Source of the DNA: Monosporascus cannonballus | Lineage: Eukaryota > Ascomycota > Sordariomycetes > Xylariales | Direction of reading: 5' to 3' | Length of the DNA: 64,000 nucleotides | Assembly: GCA_004154925.1 (NCBI GenBank) | Contig: QJNS01000177.1 | Coordinates: 103,554 to 167,553, forward strand | Shown here: positions 46,214 to 57,836 of the stretch, piece by piece | Position numbering within the stretch: position 1 is the first letter of the stretch | How the letters are laid out: each line of letters starts with the position of its first letter | Position numbers and translations under genes: made by a program | The notes under the pieces: model-generated | Databases searched by the model: none | What the model was told of the DNA's origin: nothing | The model's input: only the letters and a program-made list of their open reading frames with translations

Positions 46214-47045
46214 GATCTCTTCTCGACCCCCTCCAGAAACCGCTCTTCGTATTCATCGAAAAGTGATCGCATCAAGTGCTGGAGCGACGCCTCACATCCC
46301 ATCGCCGCCGGGGCTGCTTGGGTTGCTTGAGCATGGAACCGTGAGTTTTCCACTCTCACCTCTGCCACGGAGCGCAAGATCTCGGCTGCACTAGCGTCTG
46401 ATTTGACCCCCAGAGCTTGCACCGAATCCCTTATGACCCGCACGTCGTCTGCGGAAGCTTGAGAAGCATGGCTTTGAGCTTGGGCTTGTTTGATCCCGTA
46501 GGTCATGTGCAACCCGAGTTCGCTCCTGAAGTACTGCAGCCTGGTGTTGATCTCGTCGATCTCCCGTTTGTTCCACATGCACCTGAATGCCCGTTTCGCA
46601 CGATTAAATCGCTTGTCGGCTCGTTGGGCGCCTACACCGCATGCTTCGAGACGCCTCAGGAGGTCTTTGGCTAGTTCGGAGCAACCTTCGGCCACTGGTA
46701 GTAGGGCCTATATGAGCACAGGTGCATCAGCAGCCACCCTAGAGCGACAACATTGCAGGGCCCGAGGTCAAGGCGGATTAGCGCGGAATGTAGTCGGAGA
46801 CAAGCCAACCAGTAGCTTACCTCCTCTTCCGGTGAGACTGCGGCGGATGTCCCCTCAATCTCCTGAGCCGAAACTTTGACTGCATTGGTGATGGTCTCGA
46901 GGTGCTCCGCGATGGCAGCATGATCTTTGTTTTCCGAAGTCGACGCATCGTGCCGGAGCTCATTAGCTGTTCGGACCAATTTGGCAGAAAGCTCAACGAA
47001 TTGTAGAATATTCGATGAGAGACCAACCGCCGCGATGGCCTCCAT
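46214..47045 (-). pseudogene. 5' half of the ankyrin/NACHT-associated-type gene split by Copia-2
   Basis: Exon 1 is 47,045-46,821 (75 codons, start MEAIAAVGLSSNILQFVELS). The intron is 46,820-46,708 (113 bp, GTAAGC...TATAG, GCTAATC branch, phase 0). Exon 2 starts at 46,707 and is cut at 46,214. The N-terminus is the hydrophobic helix type (AAVGL-x-x-NILQFVEL) common at the start of fungal STAND/ankyrin-type proteins. Exon 2 is helical, coiled-coil-like, with a Gln/Ala/Ser-rich middle. At the insertion the frame reads GVEKRS. Dropping Copia-2 and one GATCT copy joins it to GAARLEIANARAS at 33,150 with no change of frame. No lesion is seen in this half, so the insertion is the main cause of loss here. 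Confidence 0.83.
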
Positions 47046-47945
47046 TCTTCGGTCATTCCGCCAGAGGTCGCGTTGAGGTTTTCACACTGAGTGAGGAGCG
47101 AAGTCGAAAGCAGTGTTTGGTACTCAATCTTGGAGAATAGAAAGCTATAGCAGCCTGGCGGTTGTGACGAAATTTTGAAGAGCAGGGACGTTGCGACGCT
47201 GACTTTTATGGTGCAGCCGTTCCACTTGGATCTTTGAAATCCCCTACTTCCGAATAACATATAAAATGACCTAAGTCGTAAATTATTCGAAGAAAAGGAG
47301 GTGCAAATCGTGGAAGTTGGGCATAACGTATCTTAGCACCCTCTCGTCAGGAGGTGCAGGTGTGCACTGCCCCCGCATCCAAGAAAGCCTGGCAGAGAGC
47401 CTGCTTACTCCTTGGCCAATCCAATTACCAGGACCGCGGCACGATCCCCGAAAGACGGGAGGCTGTACATGATAGTTGTCCATAGCCTCCCCGTACCTCC
47501 TATACCCTCTCTCCAAGTGTGCTAGGCCCTTTCATCAAGCACTTACTGTAGAAGCCTTGGGCAGCTTTCAAGAAACTGCCAAAGCATACTGCTCATGGGA
47601 TCCGATGAGGCTGGCGTAGATCAAGGAAAGAGACAGGGTCGTTCGTGGACTTGCAGGAGATGTTTACGCTGCCAAGGCAGACTGGGCGATCAAGGTCGTC
47701 TCCTAAGCTGACCCTTTTGTCCTCACGTGATTTGATATTGCGATGGGGGTGGTGTCAGGCGTCTTGTCCGTGAGGTTTTCTGCTAACCCAGGAGCCCCGC
47801 CAGGTGCTCTTGCTCGAGAACCATAGCGTTGGTCTGATGATTCAACAAGGAACATATTCTAGGAAGCTCGGGCTCATGCAACATTATTCACGATAATTGG
47901 CACAGGGTATCATGCGTAGTAGAACGCCATATCGCGAAACGGGAT
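47046..47945. other. Intergenic region between the split gene and TRM61
   Basis: 900 bp containing the promoter of the split gene (minus strand) and the 3' end of TRM61. A 77-codon open frame at 47,283-47,516 (minus) has no recognised domain. Nothing else seen. Confidence 0.45.
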
Positions 47946-49484
47946 TCACGAGGCGGTCTTGCTCTTCTTGGGGTCCGATGCTGCTGCGTCCTCCTCGGCC
48001 TTGCGATCCGCTTCCTTCTTCCGCTTTTTCCCCTTGAGGAGTTCCCGCTTCTCCTGCTTCCTGGCTTCCTTGTCCAGGTTGCCGATGACCTTGCTCTCCT
48101 TGCCGCAGGGCCACCTCTCGAACGCGGCCGCTTCCTGCTCATCCGACCACTCCTGGGGCAGCACGGCGAAGACGAGATACGAGGTGTGCGTCTTGAGTTC
48201 CGCCTCCGTGCGGTGCGTGAGCCGTCCTAGCATCCACGGTTTCGCGGCTTGTGCGTCTTCCGCAGCCCCGTCCTGTTGGATCCCGCCGCCGTTCATGTTG
48301 ACATCTTCGGCGGCTTCCTTCTCAACCGTGTCGTCCTCCATGGTGGCGTCGCCATCTTGAATCTTTGCATGGAATTCCCTGAACCGGACTTCGACCTCTC
48401 TCAGTTTCGCGACGGCTTCGTCAACGCTGCCTGGCGTCAAATTCGTGCCCCGATCGTTGGGCATGTTAAGCCCCACGCGTTCGCGCGCGACGTTGATCCT
48501 CCTATGACAGACTTCGACCATCTCGATTTCCATCCACCCTAGACGGCGCATCACTTCGATTGTCTGGGTAACTTGCTCAATACAGGGTGAAAACGTGCAG
48601 ATATACACGGTTCCGTCTGCGCGTAGGGGCGATTTCCAGTCCGAATCTGTGCCGTTCAGAGCCTTTGCGTCGGCAGGTAATTGATTTGGCTTCGGCCTCC
48701 TACGTGATAAATGTGGGAGAGCGCGCCATGGAGCTGGCAGATCAAGAAAGATGCATTCCGCCTGTGGACTTTCGCCGTCAAGTAGAAATCCTTCGTTGTA
48801 AACATCGCGGTGGGTAAGCTGAACTAATCCATCTAGGCCATGAGAATGGATCTCCTCTTGCATCTTCTCATATCGCGACTTATCGAATTCGAAACTGAAG
48901 ACTTTGCCCGTCTTCTCATCCGGGGTTTCTGGATAGCCATTATAAACCGCTCTCACCGCAGCATGGGTGAAGCTGCCGCTTCCCGCCCCGGCTTCTATTA
49001 TCGCCATGCCCGGTCTTGCCCGTATGCGATGCAAGATATAGCTGTAGTCAGGCGTGTATACGACCTGAGTCCGATGTGGTAAACTGGTCGTCCATATTTC
49101 AGGAGTGGGTGGAAGGATATGTACAAATCCGCTCGAAGCTGTCACAGCATTCCGCGCCGGCTTTGCGTCCGAGGCAGTGTTTTCACTGTCCTTGTCCTGA
49201 CCGTCACCGTCTCCGACTTGCGCAAGCTTCCGCTTCCTGCCTCTGGACCCTGTGTCCACGATGGATGCGCGCACCTGGGACCCCCATGGTATATTGAGCA
49301 GGGTTGAATGCGGGAAAGACCCAAAGCGCGTGTTTATGACGGCGCCCTCAGCATAGCCGTCGACCGCGCCCTCATCATCCCTAAGGTAGACGGGCTGCAG
49401 GTTGTCACGGGACAGATGGACGATGGCAAGTGAGTTTGGTGTAGTTAAAGTACCTGGGTCCAGGAAAGGCGAGATGGTGTGCAT
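47946..49484 (-). CDS. TRM61: tRNA (adenine(58)-N1)-methyltransferase catalytic subunit
   Basis: A single exon of 512 residues. With the Trm6 partner this enzyme makes m1A58 in the T loop of tRNAs, including initiator tRNA-Met, in the nucleus. Seen: an N-terminal beta-barrel domain (residues 1-75), an acidic/basic insert with RGRKRK (about 80-115), SAM-binding motif I EAGAGSGSF (164-172), the conserved FSFEFDKSR after it, and the active-site LDLPAPW (247-253). A Lys/Arg-rich tail at the C-terminus probably acts as a nuclear signal. The start MHTISPFLDPG is chosen because it begins the conserved domain; the frame stays open 92 codons upstream with no conserved sequence. Divergent from the cysteinyl-tRNA synthetase gene, 511 bp away. 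Confidence 0.93.
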   Translation of the reverse strand: MHTISPFLDPGTLTTPNSLAIVHLSRDNLQPVYLRDDEGAVDGYAEGAVINTRFGSFPHSTLLNIPWGSQVRASIVDTGSRGRKRKLAQVGDGDGQDKDSENTASDAKPARNAVTASSGFVHILPPTPEIWTTSLPHRTQVVYTPDYSYILHRIRARPGMAIIEAGAGSGSFTHAAVRAVYNGYPETPDEKTGKVFSFEFDKSRYEKMQEEIHSHGLDGLVQLTHRDVYNEGFLLDGESPQAECIFLDLPAPWRALPHLSRRRPKPNQLPADAKALNGTDSDWKSPLRADGTVYICTFSPCIEQVTQTIEVMRRLGWMEIEMVEVCHRRINVARERVGLNMPNDRGTNLTPGSVDEAVAKLREVEVRFREFHAKIQDGDATMEDDTVEKEAAEDVNMNGGGIQQDGAAEDAQAAKPWMLGRLTHRTEAELKTHTSYLVFAVLPQEWSDEQEAAAFERWPCGKESKVIGNLDKEARKQEKRELLKGKKRKKEADRKAEEDAAASDPKKSKTAS

Positions 49485-49995
49485 TTTCACTCCGAAGCGA
49501 GAGTCCAACGCCCCAGATGCGGCCAGATCCACGTATCGTCTAACAGTGCTAAAGATTCGTGTCCGGCTGACCACTGAAAAAAAGACTTGAAAGTCAAGAA
49601 AACTGAATTGGGGCCACGAGGCTGAGTTAGAGGGGCACTTAGTGGCATCCAGTGATCCACCGCCACGGTACACGCTAGCCGTAAAAAGATAGCGGGGTAA
49701 CGGGATGTGAGGGGGGAATTGCGAGGCTGCATCTGTGCGATAACGATAACGATTGGTCAATCAATCAATTTAATGGAACAAATGGCTTTTGCAAATGGAG
49801 GGGTCGTTCCTTGTTAATTAATTCAAAGCCGCGGCAGCTTTGGTTAGGTATGTAGGTATCTGTTACTCGACTTAGAGGGTGACTCAGCCTTAACCCCATC
49901 TTACACTCACTCGTTCTTCTTTCTATTTATTCCCTTACTCCCGTTTCTCCTATTCCCTTCCCCCCTCCTCTCCTGTACGATTCGTTTTGGCCTTG
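49485..49995. promoter_or_regulatory. Shared divergent promoter, TRM61 and cysteinyl-tRNA synthetase
   Basis: 511 bp between two opposite start codons of tRNA-related genes. A long pyrimidine tract (about 49,915-49,978, CTTTC/CCCTTCCCCCC type) lies just before the synthetase start, a usual core-promoter/5' leader feature in filamentous fungi. Co-regulation is an inference from the layout. Confidence 0.5.
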
Positions 49996-52903
49996 ATGAA
50001 CCTCCTAGCCAGCGCATCTAGACGGTCTATTACAATCATCCGATTTGCGCGGCCAAGAACCTTTGCGACAATCCCAACCATGGACTCTATCAAGGTCCAC
50101 AACACTCTCAAACCGGGAGCGCCAGTGCCCTTCGTCCCGATTCAGAAGGGCAAGGTCTCGTGGTATGCTTGCGGTCCAACAGGTTCGGAACTCCTCTTCT
50201 GGCCCGGCACCCAACAAGCCTCCATTTACTGACTGTCCGTCCTCATAGTGTACGATCAAAGCCATCTTGGACACGCCCGGAACTATCTGTCGACTGTACG
50301 TGTTCATGGCCTGGGGCCTAGGTCTTCTGTTAAGATTTGATAGGATATCATTCGGCGAATATTAGCCAATTATTTTGGGTTTGATGTTAAGTTTGTCATG
50401 AATGTGCGTAAGTCGCGGTTTCAAACCTTCCACCTACGTGGTTCCCTTGGCGCTAATGCCGACTGCCGCAGATCACCGACATAGACGATAAGATCATTAT
50501 AAGGGCCCGTAGAAGAAGATTGCTTGAGCTGGAAAAGAAGAAGGACCACACACAAGAGAGCCTTTCCGAGCTGTGGAAGGCCGCGTTTCAATCATATGCG
50601 AAGAACTACCTTCCTGAACTAATAGAGGCCGACGGTCCCGAATTGGATGTGAACAACTACATCCCGCGAAGAGATGCCGCGTACGGGAAGGTGCTGGCTG
50701 GCGGTGCCCTGTCCGGAGAGGGTAGGCCCGGTGATGCCGAGGCAAAGGTCAAAATGCACGTGAGCAACATGACTTCGGCTGTTATTGCATTCAACGCCCA
50801 TCAGGTTTTCAACGGCGCCGAAGAGATTCTACTGCCGTATCTCGATTCGCTATATAAGGAGACCATCGACACTAGCGACCAGACCATGTTCACAGACTTA
50901 ACGAAGTATATGGAGGGAGAATTCTTCGACGACATGGATGCGCTGAACGTCCTTCGACCTGATGTGATTACAAGAGTTACCGAGTACGTCCCCCAGATTG
51001 TGAGCTTCGTGAAGCAAATAGTCGACAAGGGGTTTGCATACGAGGCGGAGGGTTCCGTGTACTTTGACATCACAGCGTTCGAGAAGGCAGGGAACACCTA
51101 TGCGCGTCTTCGACCGGAGAGCCGAAACGATAAATCCTTGCAGGAAGAGGGAGAGGGTTCCCTGAGCAAGAGCCTTGGCGGAAAGAAAGGCAGCTCCGAT
51201 TTTGCTCTGTGGAAGAAATCGAAAAATGGCGAACCGTTCTGGCCCAGTCCATGGGGTCACGGACGGCCGGGCTGGCATATCGAGTGCAGTGTAATGGCCT
51301 CCGACGTTCTCGGGGAGCGTATGGATATCCACTCGGGCGGTAAGAAATCCCCTCTTTGAATTTCGCCCCTTTCATTCCGATCCAGCATAGAGTCTACTCG
51401 GGGGTTGCAGAGTCCCCAAACGAATACCGATTTCTACAGTATCCCCCAATCTTAGGAGTAAACACTAACTCCAGGTGTTCTAGGCATCGATCTGGCATTC
51501 CCCCATCACGACAATGGTAGGTCATTCATAGAGATACTAAGGTGTTACGTACTTTCATGACTAACATGTACCCAGAGTTGGCGCAGAGCGAGGCTTATTA
51601 CTGCCGGCACGGGCACGAGCACACCTGGGTGAACTATTTCTTACATATGGGTCACCTGTCGGTCTCCGGATCAAAGATGTCCAAGTCCCTTAAAAACTTT
51701 CAAACGATTAAGGATGCATTGGCGTCAAACTACACAGCGCGCTCCATGCGGGTAGTGTTCTTGCTAGGCCGGTGGAACGAGGGAGTGGAGATTTCACCAG
51801 ATATGCGTACTTACGCAGATAACTGGGAGACCTCAGTCAATAACTTCTTCACAAACACTAAGTCACTCTTGGCTGAGGCAACTGGTACGGTAACTGCCGC
51901 CACGGGCGGTGTCCAGAATCTTTCGATCAGCGATAATGGGCCCTCGGATGGCCTCTTGGCTGAACTGGAACAAGCCGAGAAGGATGTCGAGGCCGCGCTC
52001 ACAAACTCATTTGATACACCCCAAGCGATGCGTGTGATTGCCGAGATCATCCGCAAAGCAAACATACACATGGCTGAGCAAAAGACCGAGATGGACTTGC
52101 CGGCCGTTGAAGCGATAGCGCGCTGGGTCACCAAAATGGTTGGCATCTTCGGTTTGGATGCTAATGCAAGGGCCCCGTACGAGGGCCTGGGATGGGCTTC
52201 CGCGGCAGCTGCGGCCAACGTTGACCCTAAAACAGCCGTGCAGCCTTACGAGACGATGCACAGCACCGTCATATCCGATGTCAAGAATCTTGAACTGCCC
52301 GCCTCTGATACGATCTCGAGTCTACTTTCGCATACACCAGCGCCTGAATTCGAATCGCTCGCCAACTCCGGCACCAGGGATCCAGAGCAGCTCGCACTAC
52401 CCTACCTACGCGCCGTAGCGAAGCTCCGCGACGAGCTTCGGCGGATTGCGCCCACCACCTCCGCAGAGACAAAGCAGTCCATTCTCACCCTGAGCGACCG
52501 GATTCGCGACTTCGACTTCACCAACCTTGGCGTCTACCTCGACGACCGACCGGACGGCCTGCCCTCGCTGATCAAGTTCGTGCCCAAGGCCGAGTTGATC
52601 GCGGCGCGGGAGGAGAAGGCGGCCAGGGAAGCAGAGAAGGCGCGGGCCAAGGAGGAGGCCAGGCGGGCGCGCGAGAAGGCCGACGAGGAGAAGTGGGCCA
52701 AGGCCAAGGTGCCGCCCCAGGAGATGTTCAGGGGCGACGACCGCTACGCCGAGTGGGACGCCGACGGCCTGCCGACCAAAATGAAGGACGGCAGCGAGGT
52801 GCCCAAGAGCCAGTTCAAGAAGCTGAAGAAGGACTGGGATAGGCAGAAGAAGGCGCACGGCGAGTGGCAGGCTAAGTTCGGCGGCGGCGCCAGTGCAGCT
52901 TAG
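49996..52903 (+). CDS. Cysteinyl-tRNA synthetase, probably dual-targeted
   Basis: Six exons: 49,996-50,182, 50,249-50,295, 50,344-50,403, 50,472-51,339, 51,484-51,516 and 51,576-52,903. They encode 840 residues, with all junctions in frame (introns 48-144 bp). It charges tRNA-Cys. Class I signatures: HIGH as HLGH (68-71) and KMSKS (432-436). Zinc/cysteine ligands sit in WYACGPT, GWHIECS and the HHDNE exon. The two tiny exons (47 and 33 nt) carry HLGH and FPHHDN. The first 28 residues are Arg/Ser/Ala-rich without acids, a typical mitochondrial presequence, and a second in-frame ATG at 50,080 (MDSIKVHN) would give an 812-residue cytosolic form. The C-terminus has a charged Lys/Glu helix. There is no second synthetase in the window. 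Confidence 0.94.
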
Positions 52904-54726
52904 ATTGATGGTAGTGGTGGTGGATGGATGAATGGACGGACGGGAACTTTTCGAAAAGATTTCAGGCGTCTTATCTGCGTAGGGCGCGCCAGCGGGAGAT
53001 AGGAAGTGTCGAAGTTGTGTTTTCCCCTATTCATTTTGCATGGCTTGTATATCGTATTTTCCGACTTCATTCACAGGGTGCGCCTGGGAGTGACCGCTCG
53101 TAGATCACCTTACGGGAATCGCACGAACCAATTCATGATTAACTCCTGAAACGGCCAGATATAACTTGCTTGTCTACCTATGCATGCGTTAATATCGCAA
53201 TGTCCATGTCCTTACCGCTGCCGAGGTTACCTTACCTCCAACGGGAACTCCTCGGCATAGCGTTCTCTATGCTGGGGTCAAGTTAGCTCGATGTTGCAAA
53301 CACTAGACAAAAGTCACGATACTTGACCTTCTGCTACATAAACCCTCCCTTAGGTCATCTTGTCGAGAGTCCGGAATAGAATTATACGTCTGCCAGTATC
53401 TTTTCTTACCCTAGCATAAGTAGGTAGTAGTGGATTCTAGAACGTTTTATTTTTCTCTTAGGCGATTAATAACCTTATCCATGGGTGGTAATTACATAGG
53501 TAAATATGGAGCCAGTTAACCCGACATTTCGCTCCTATGTTACATTCTACGTCTAGAGCCTCTTGGATGACGTTATTATGAGCCATGGTTGCGTTGGGGC
53601 AATAGTGACGGTAAACCTACTTCGGGAAAACAATCCAGCCCCAGTCATTATGCTATCGCGCATGCTACGAAGTTCCCTTTAGGAATAATCTGTGCTTTCT
53701 GGGGGTTCCTGGATCGCTTCGCCGAGTCCCTAACTTGTAGCTGTTTTCTAGTTAGGATCTGGTACTCTGATTTGTGATATGGCGCCGCGATGGCTTACCT
53801 CGCTTGCGAAACATATGGTGTCTATTTTATCCCAGCCATCACTTAGCGTAAAAAGTGTCTAGGGTTGATCCGGCACGGCCTAGCTTTTGAGGTTTTCGAT
53901 GATTTACTTTATAATAGCTAACCTCTTGAGCAGCATAAAGGGGTAAATGGAAAGGATGTCACACTTACTAGGGAGCAGATACACAGCTCTTGAAGGTATA
54001 TTGACTTGTAGGAAGTTAGGAAGCGTTGATCCCACTTGTTGTGGGTGATCCACTGATATAAGGCTCCAGAAGGATCAACGTTGTTCCGTATATTGCTGCC
54101 CAACGGAAAAGGGGGCCCTGCGACAAAGGAATAAGCATTCTGTCGTATGAATACATATTGGTAGCTTTCCAGGGCTTATTATGGGACTCGCAGTGCCCTG
54201 TAATTCATTGCAGTTCTTATGTCAGAGAATATGGCACAATAGCGTGAAAGGCCAGGGGAAGCAGCCTCGCAGATAGGTAGTATTGGTGATGACCAGAAAC
54301 GCCTACTTCGTCCCAGATATCTTGGGCCAAAGCGCCCTATATACACCTGCAACCCCTGTTTGGAGGGTTCCACCATACCCATCGCAATATCACCTGACAC
54401 CTTAAAACTGGTGACAAAATGAGGAAAGACTCGGTAACATCTGTTACTAAAGGTTTTCGTCGGACAAGGTGATCCAGCGACCTATCTGCGTAGCAGAAAC
54501 GAGTCCGGGGTATTTGAGTGGTTTCCATATATACGGGTCCCAGGCGTGTGGCACCTGCCGTATCGATACTATCACTTCATGCGGGTTAGGTAAGGGGCTG
54601 AGGTGGCCAATATTCCGACCCTAGACCTCCTTATTCATGCGTATCCCATGCCCCAGCGGCTCATCTCGGCGCTATTGCGCGAAAGACCGGTAACGACGTC
54701 AGTAAACGAAAGCTCTTCAACGCCAC
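52904..54726. other. Intergenic region, no gene recognised
   Basis: 1.8 kb between convergent ends of the synthetase gene and the HET gene. Short open frames only (for example 53,589-53,777 plus; 54,179-54,528 minus). Minus-strand frames around 54,180-54,530 read like decayed protein in pieces, but I cannot name a family. Confidence 0.4.
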
Positions 54727-56424
54727 CTATGTCCTCTCCACTGTGCACGTAAGATGAAACCAGTCATCAAACACATTATCTGCCTCAAGCGACATGAGGT
54801 AATTAATCGACGCGTTCGTAGGCTCCTCAAGTTTGAAACGATCGGCCCGAAATCTCGGACACGTGACAGTGGTCTTCTCCCCAGCCAGGCCCATCAGACA
54901 CTCAACGGTTGTCGCTAATGTGACTTCACCAAAAGCTGCCGTCACCTTCTTTGATCTCGCCCTCGGGGTTGATCGTAAGCTAATGCCGATAGCGTACTTG
55001 CCCTTCCGGAATATTAAAAGGCACCATTGCAACCCCCCCTGGATCTGTACCCTGAAAAAGTCATCAGAAAATCCCGACATGATCCATGGAGGGTAGAACG
55101 ACACGAGTTTGCAACCGGCAACCGTTAGCATACGCTCGAAGTCGACAACAAAGGGCATGCTTTTCGTCACGAGCTGTCTTAGTGAGCGGTATTGAAAACC
55201 CGCAATGCTATGAGCGAGTTGGTACTCTTGTAGGAGGATCTGCATCACCTTGGGCCTGTTTTCCAACAATCTTGCCCAAGGTTTCCTGGAGAGCGTATTG
55301 CAATAGCGCGAGAGGTCGAGGAGAAAAGGAAGACTACCTGGAGCTCGATGGAAGCGATCTGTATGTACCAAGGGTACAGCAACTAAGCTATGCACATCCG
55401 GTGTATAACTCAGTATTGCCAGAACAACTCGATTTCCGGGATCTATTGGAAGAATAGGCAGCTTTATTTGTAGGCCCACATTGGTCATTATTGAAGGGAA
55501 AGGGCCGGCTGACCCAATTAGGTCTCTTATATGGGGGTCTAATGCATCGAAATCGGCGCATTGACGGAATGAAGCTGGCGACCAAGCAAGAAATGAGTGG
55601 TTGTGAAAATTGCGGTCCTCAGAGTCCAGCATGTTGTAGCCCCAAGCTAGAAGACTATCGTCGTTTTGGCTACTGATAATGGCTTGCTGTAAACGTAGAA
55701 ACGCACGACTTCCCTCCCCATACAACAAAGGCATGTTGACTTCCAAGAGACCCAAAAGGCTGTATGCCATGTCTTCGACGCGAGTTGTCTCTCTACTTGC
55801 TGCCCAGGAAAGTCTAGCAGCAATGCATGTCTCAGAGATACTGCCAAAACGCAAAACTCGTCGCGAGATTCGAGTGATGTCCGAGAGGAGGCTTATGTGT
55901 TTTCCTGAGCGGTCTCTCTCCTTAGATTTGATCCACCACTCGTGGCGTCGTTGCTTTCGGTCAATCATGAACATATACTTCCAGTGCTTGTCGTAAAACT
56001 CTAGCTCGAGAGGCGCAAGCAGCTCCTGAAGCGTCCACCCTCTGGTGAACCAGCGAGCCCGTCGCAATCGAGAGGCTGGAAGAAAGTGGTTCTCTTTCGC
56101 ACACACGTCGTCCAGGTAGACGTAGCATCTTTGGGAATTCTTGTACCATTCGTACATCGAGTTGATGGCCTCGGAAAGCTCCGCGCTGCTCGACTTATCG
56201 ATGCAACATGTATCGATCCATACGTACGTATATCCGTCAAGGACGGCCTTCGTGCAGAGCCTCTCGATCTTATTATAGCCCGTCTTCGCCCTGTGGGAGG
56301 GGTCTGAAAGGTCTTGGAAAGTTATCTCGCCGGAAGTCCACGTATGCGACAGGATCGCGTATAACGGAACCCTATTTCCGGTGAATTCTTCCAGCCTACG
56401 AGTGTGGACGTTGAGAAGTCGCAT
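54727..56424 (-). CDS. HET-domain protein (heterokaryon-incompatibility type)
   Basis: A single exon of 565 residues with start MRLLNVHTRRLEEF, the usual HET protein opening. The HET domain spans about residues 20-150 with its landmark blocks: YAILSHTW (22-29), YVWIDTCCIDK...SEAINSMYEWYKNS (67-96), CYVYLDDV, and RWFTRGWTLQELLAP (about 124-138). A downstream conserved block TRVEDMAYSLLGL...PLLYGEG follows. The C-terminal 300 residues have no WD or ankyrin repeat that I can see. HET domains trigger cell death after recognition of a non-self partner in fungal fusion; whether this one does so is not shown. It appears intact. Confidence 0.93.
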   Translation of the reverse strand: MRLLNVHTRRLEEFTGNRVPLYAILSHTWTSGEITFQDLSDPSHRAKTGYNKIERLCTKAVLDGYTYVWIDTCCIDKSSSAELSEAINSMYEWYKNSQRCYVYLDDVCAKENHFLPASRLRRARWFTRGWTLQELLAPLELEFYDKHWKYMFMIDRKQRRHEWWIKSKERDRSGKHISLLSDITRISRRVLRFGSISETCIAARLSWAASRETTRVEDMAYSLLGLLEVNMPLLYGEGSRAFLRLQQAIISSQNDDSLLAWGYNMLDSEDRNFHNHSFLAWSPASFRQCADFDALDPHIRDLIGSAGPFPSIMTNVGLQIKLPILPIDPGNRVVLAILSYTPDVHSLVAVPLVHTDRFHRAPGSLPFLLDLSRYCNTLSRKPWARLLENRPKVMQILLQEYQLAHSIAGFQYRSLRQLVTKSMPFVVDFERMLTVAGCKLVSFYPPWIMSGFSDDFFRVQIQGGLQWCLLIFRKGKYAIGISLRSTPRARSKKVTAAFGEVTLATTVECLMGLAGEKTTVTCPRFRADRFKLEEPTNASINYLMSLEADNVFDDWFHLTCTVERT

Positions 56425-57836
56425 GATCTATTTTCGCGAATGCTGGAGACCCATTCTAATTAATTTGGGAAAGAAAGAGGACAAGGACGTAGGATGAATT
56501 CTACGAGCGATGATGTTGAAATTAACGAAATTAACTGCTGCCGCCAAGACAGCAATGCATGCCAAGATCCTGCCGAGCAAAACATCAAGTCAAAATAGTT
56601 CACTAATCATAGTGGCTTATTTCGACCTTCATGCTGACTACGAAATTGCAGGTACCGGTTAAGCAGCTCTAGTCGAACGAAAAGCCGATCGCGATAATAG
56701 AGTCGCTCGGTTCTAAGTCCCAGTTGAACGTGTAGAGGACATGGATACATGTATTGAGCGCTAGATATAGTTTATGCAATGTGAACAACAACGATCCTTC
56801 GTATCAAGGAGAGTGCTAGTAACTTATGGCTTGCTAAGCCTCATCCTCTGTGTTGCTTCTTTCTACCATCAAACGTTTTGGCTGCGATTAGCAACGCAAC
56901 TTCATATGGATGCTCATTCGATATCCGGGGACAATTGATGCCGGAAAGCTGAAGGAATCCATCGGGGGCTATCGGGCTTGAGAGCGACGAAGCCGATATA
57001 GAACTGGGAGAATGAGATCGTTAGTGTCGACTAACAAAAACCCCACATTTATGCCCTTGATCTGCATGTAGGGAAACAAGAGGTCAAGCATTCCCGCCAA
57101 GCCGGGTATCGGCTTGGCACCGATCTTCAAGAGAACTGGGACTTGAGACCACATGCTTCTCGCCCTCGAATCATGGATGGATTAGCCATGTTCAGCAGAA
57201 ACAATACTAACTCATTAAGTTATCGCCATGTCACCGCCGGATTGATGACGTGATTCCGTTAAGTTCCATGATGCCTAGATTGGATCCAGCCCGAATAGAC
57301 TAGTGATGCAACTGGTGCTGTAAACCTTCAGCTCTTCTAGACTGGGCGTGAACCACGCATGAGCGTCGTCAGTAAGGTCATAGACTCCAGGAAGACGCAT
57401 AAGCTGTAAGCAAATATGTGGGGTAAGAATCAAGCTTTGCGGAGATATTAGCTCTCCACCAGTACCTCAATACTGGACTTAACTGCAACAATCGACCCTA
57501 GAATTACGTATTCCGACTGGCAAAGGTACAAGAATGGCAGGGCCAACGGCATGCTATGCCGTGAATGTCCAAACAATCCGATCCTGCGCCTAGACTAATC
57601 CAGAGTGTCTAGCTCATTCATAGCGCTGTTTAAGGGGCATGATCCCGGCACATGCTTCGTCGCCTGGTGAGTAAGCGAAGTGTCCCGACGGCTAGGACGG
57701 AACATGAGATCACAGACCGCCAGATATAAAATACACCCTCGCACCCTTGGGCCCATTTCCCTCCATACCTTGGGGGTCCAGCTATATCCAGGAAATCCGA
57801 CTAAAATTGTTACGAGACTACTTTACATCAATCACA
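56425..57836. other. Intergenic region between the HET and CipC-like genes
   Basis: 1.4 kb of divergent promoter space. A TATAAA element lies at 57,725-57,730, about 107 bp upstream of the CipC-like start, a plausible TATA box. No other gene is seen. Confidence 0.45.
57725..57730 (+). promoter_or_regulatory. TATA box of the CipC-like gene
   Basis: TATAAA within a GC-normal region, about 107 bp before the ATG at 57,837. Strongly inducible stress genes in fungi often have such an element. Confidence 0.5.

Noticed and set aside
46505..46879. Plus-strand frame of 124 codons
   Set aside because: Antisense of exons 1-2 of the split gene, with no domain.
51542..52903. Separate plus-strand gene starting MLRTFMTNMYPEL
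   Set aside because: It is the last exon of cysteinyl-tRNA synthetase; its first bases are the preceding intron.
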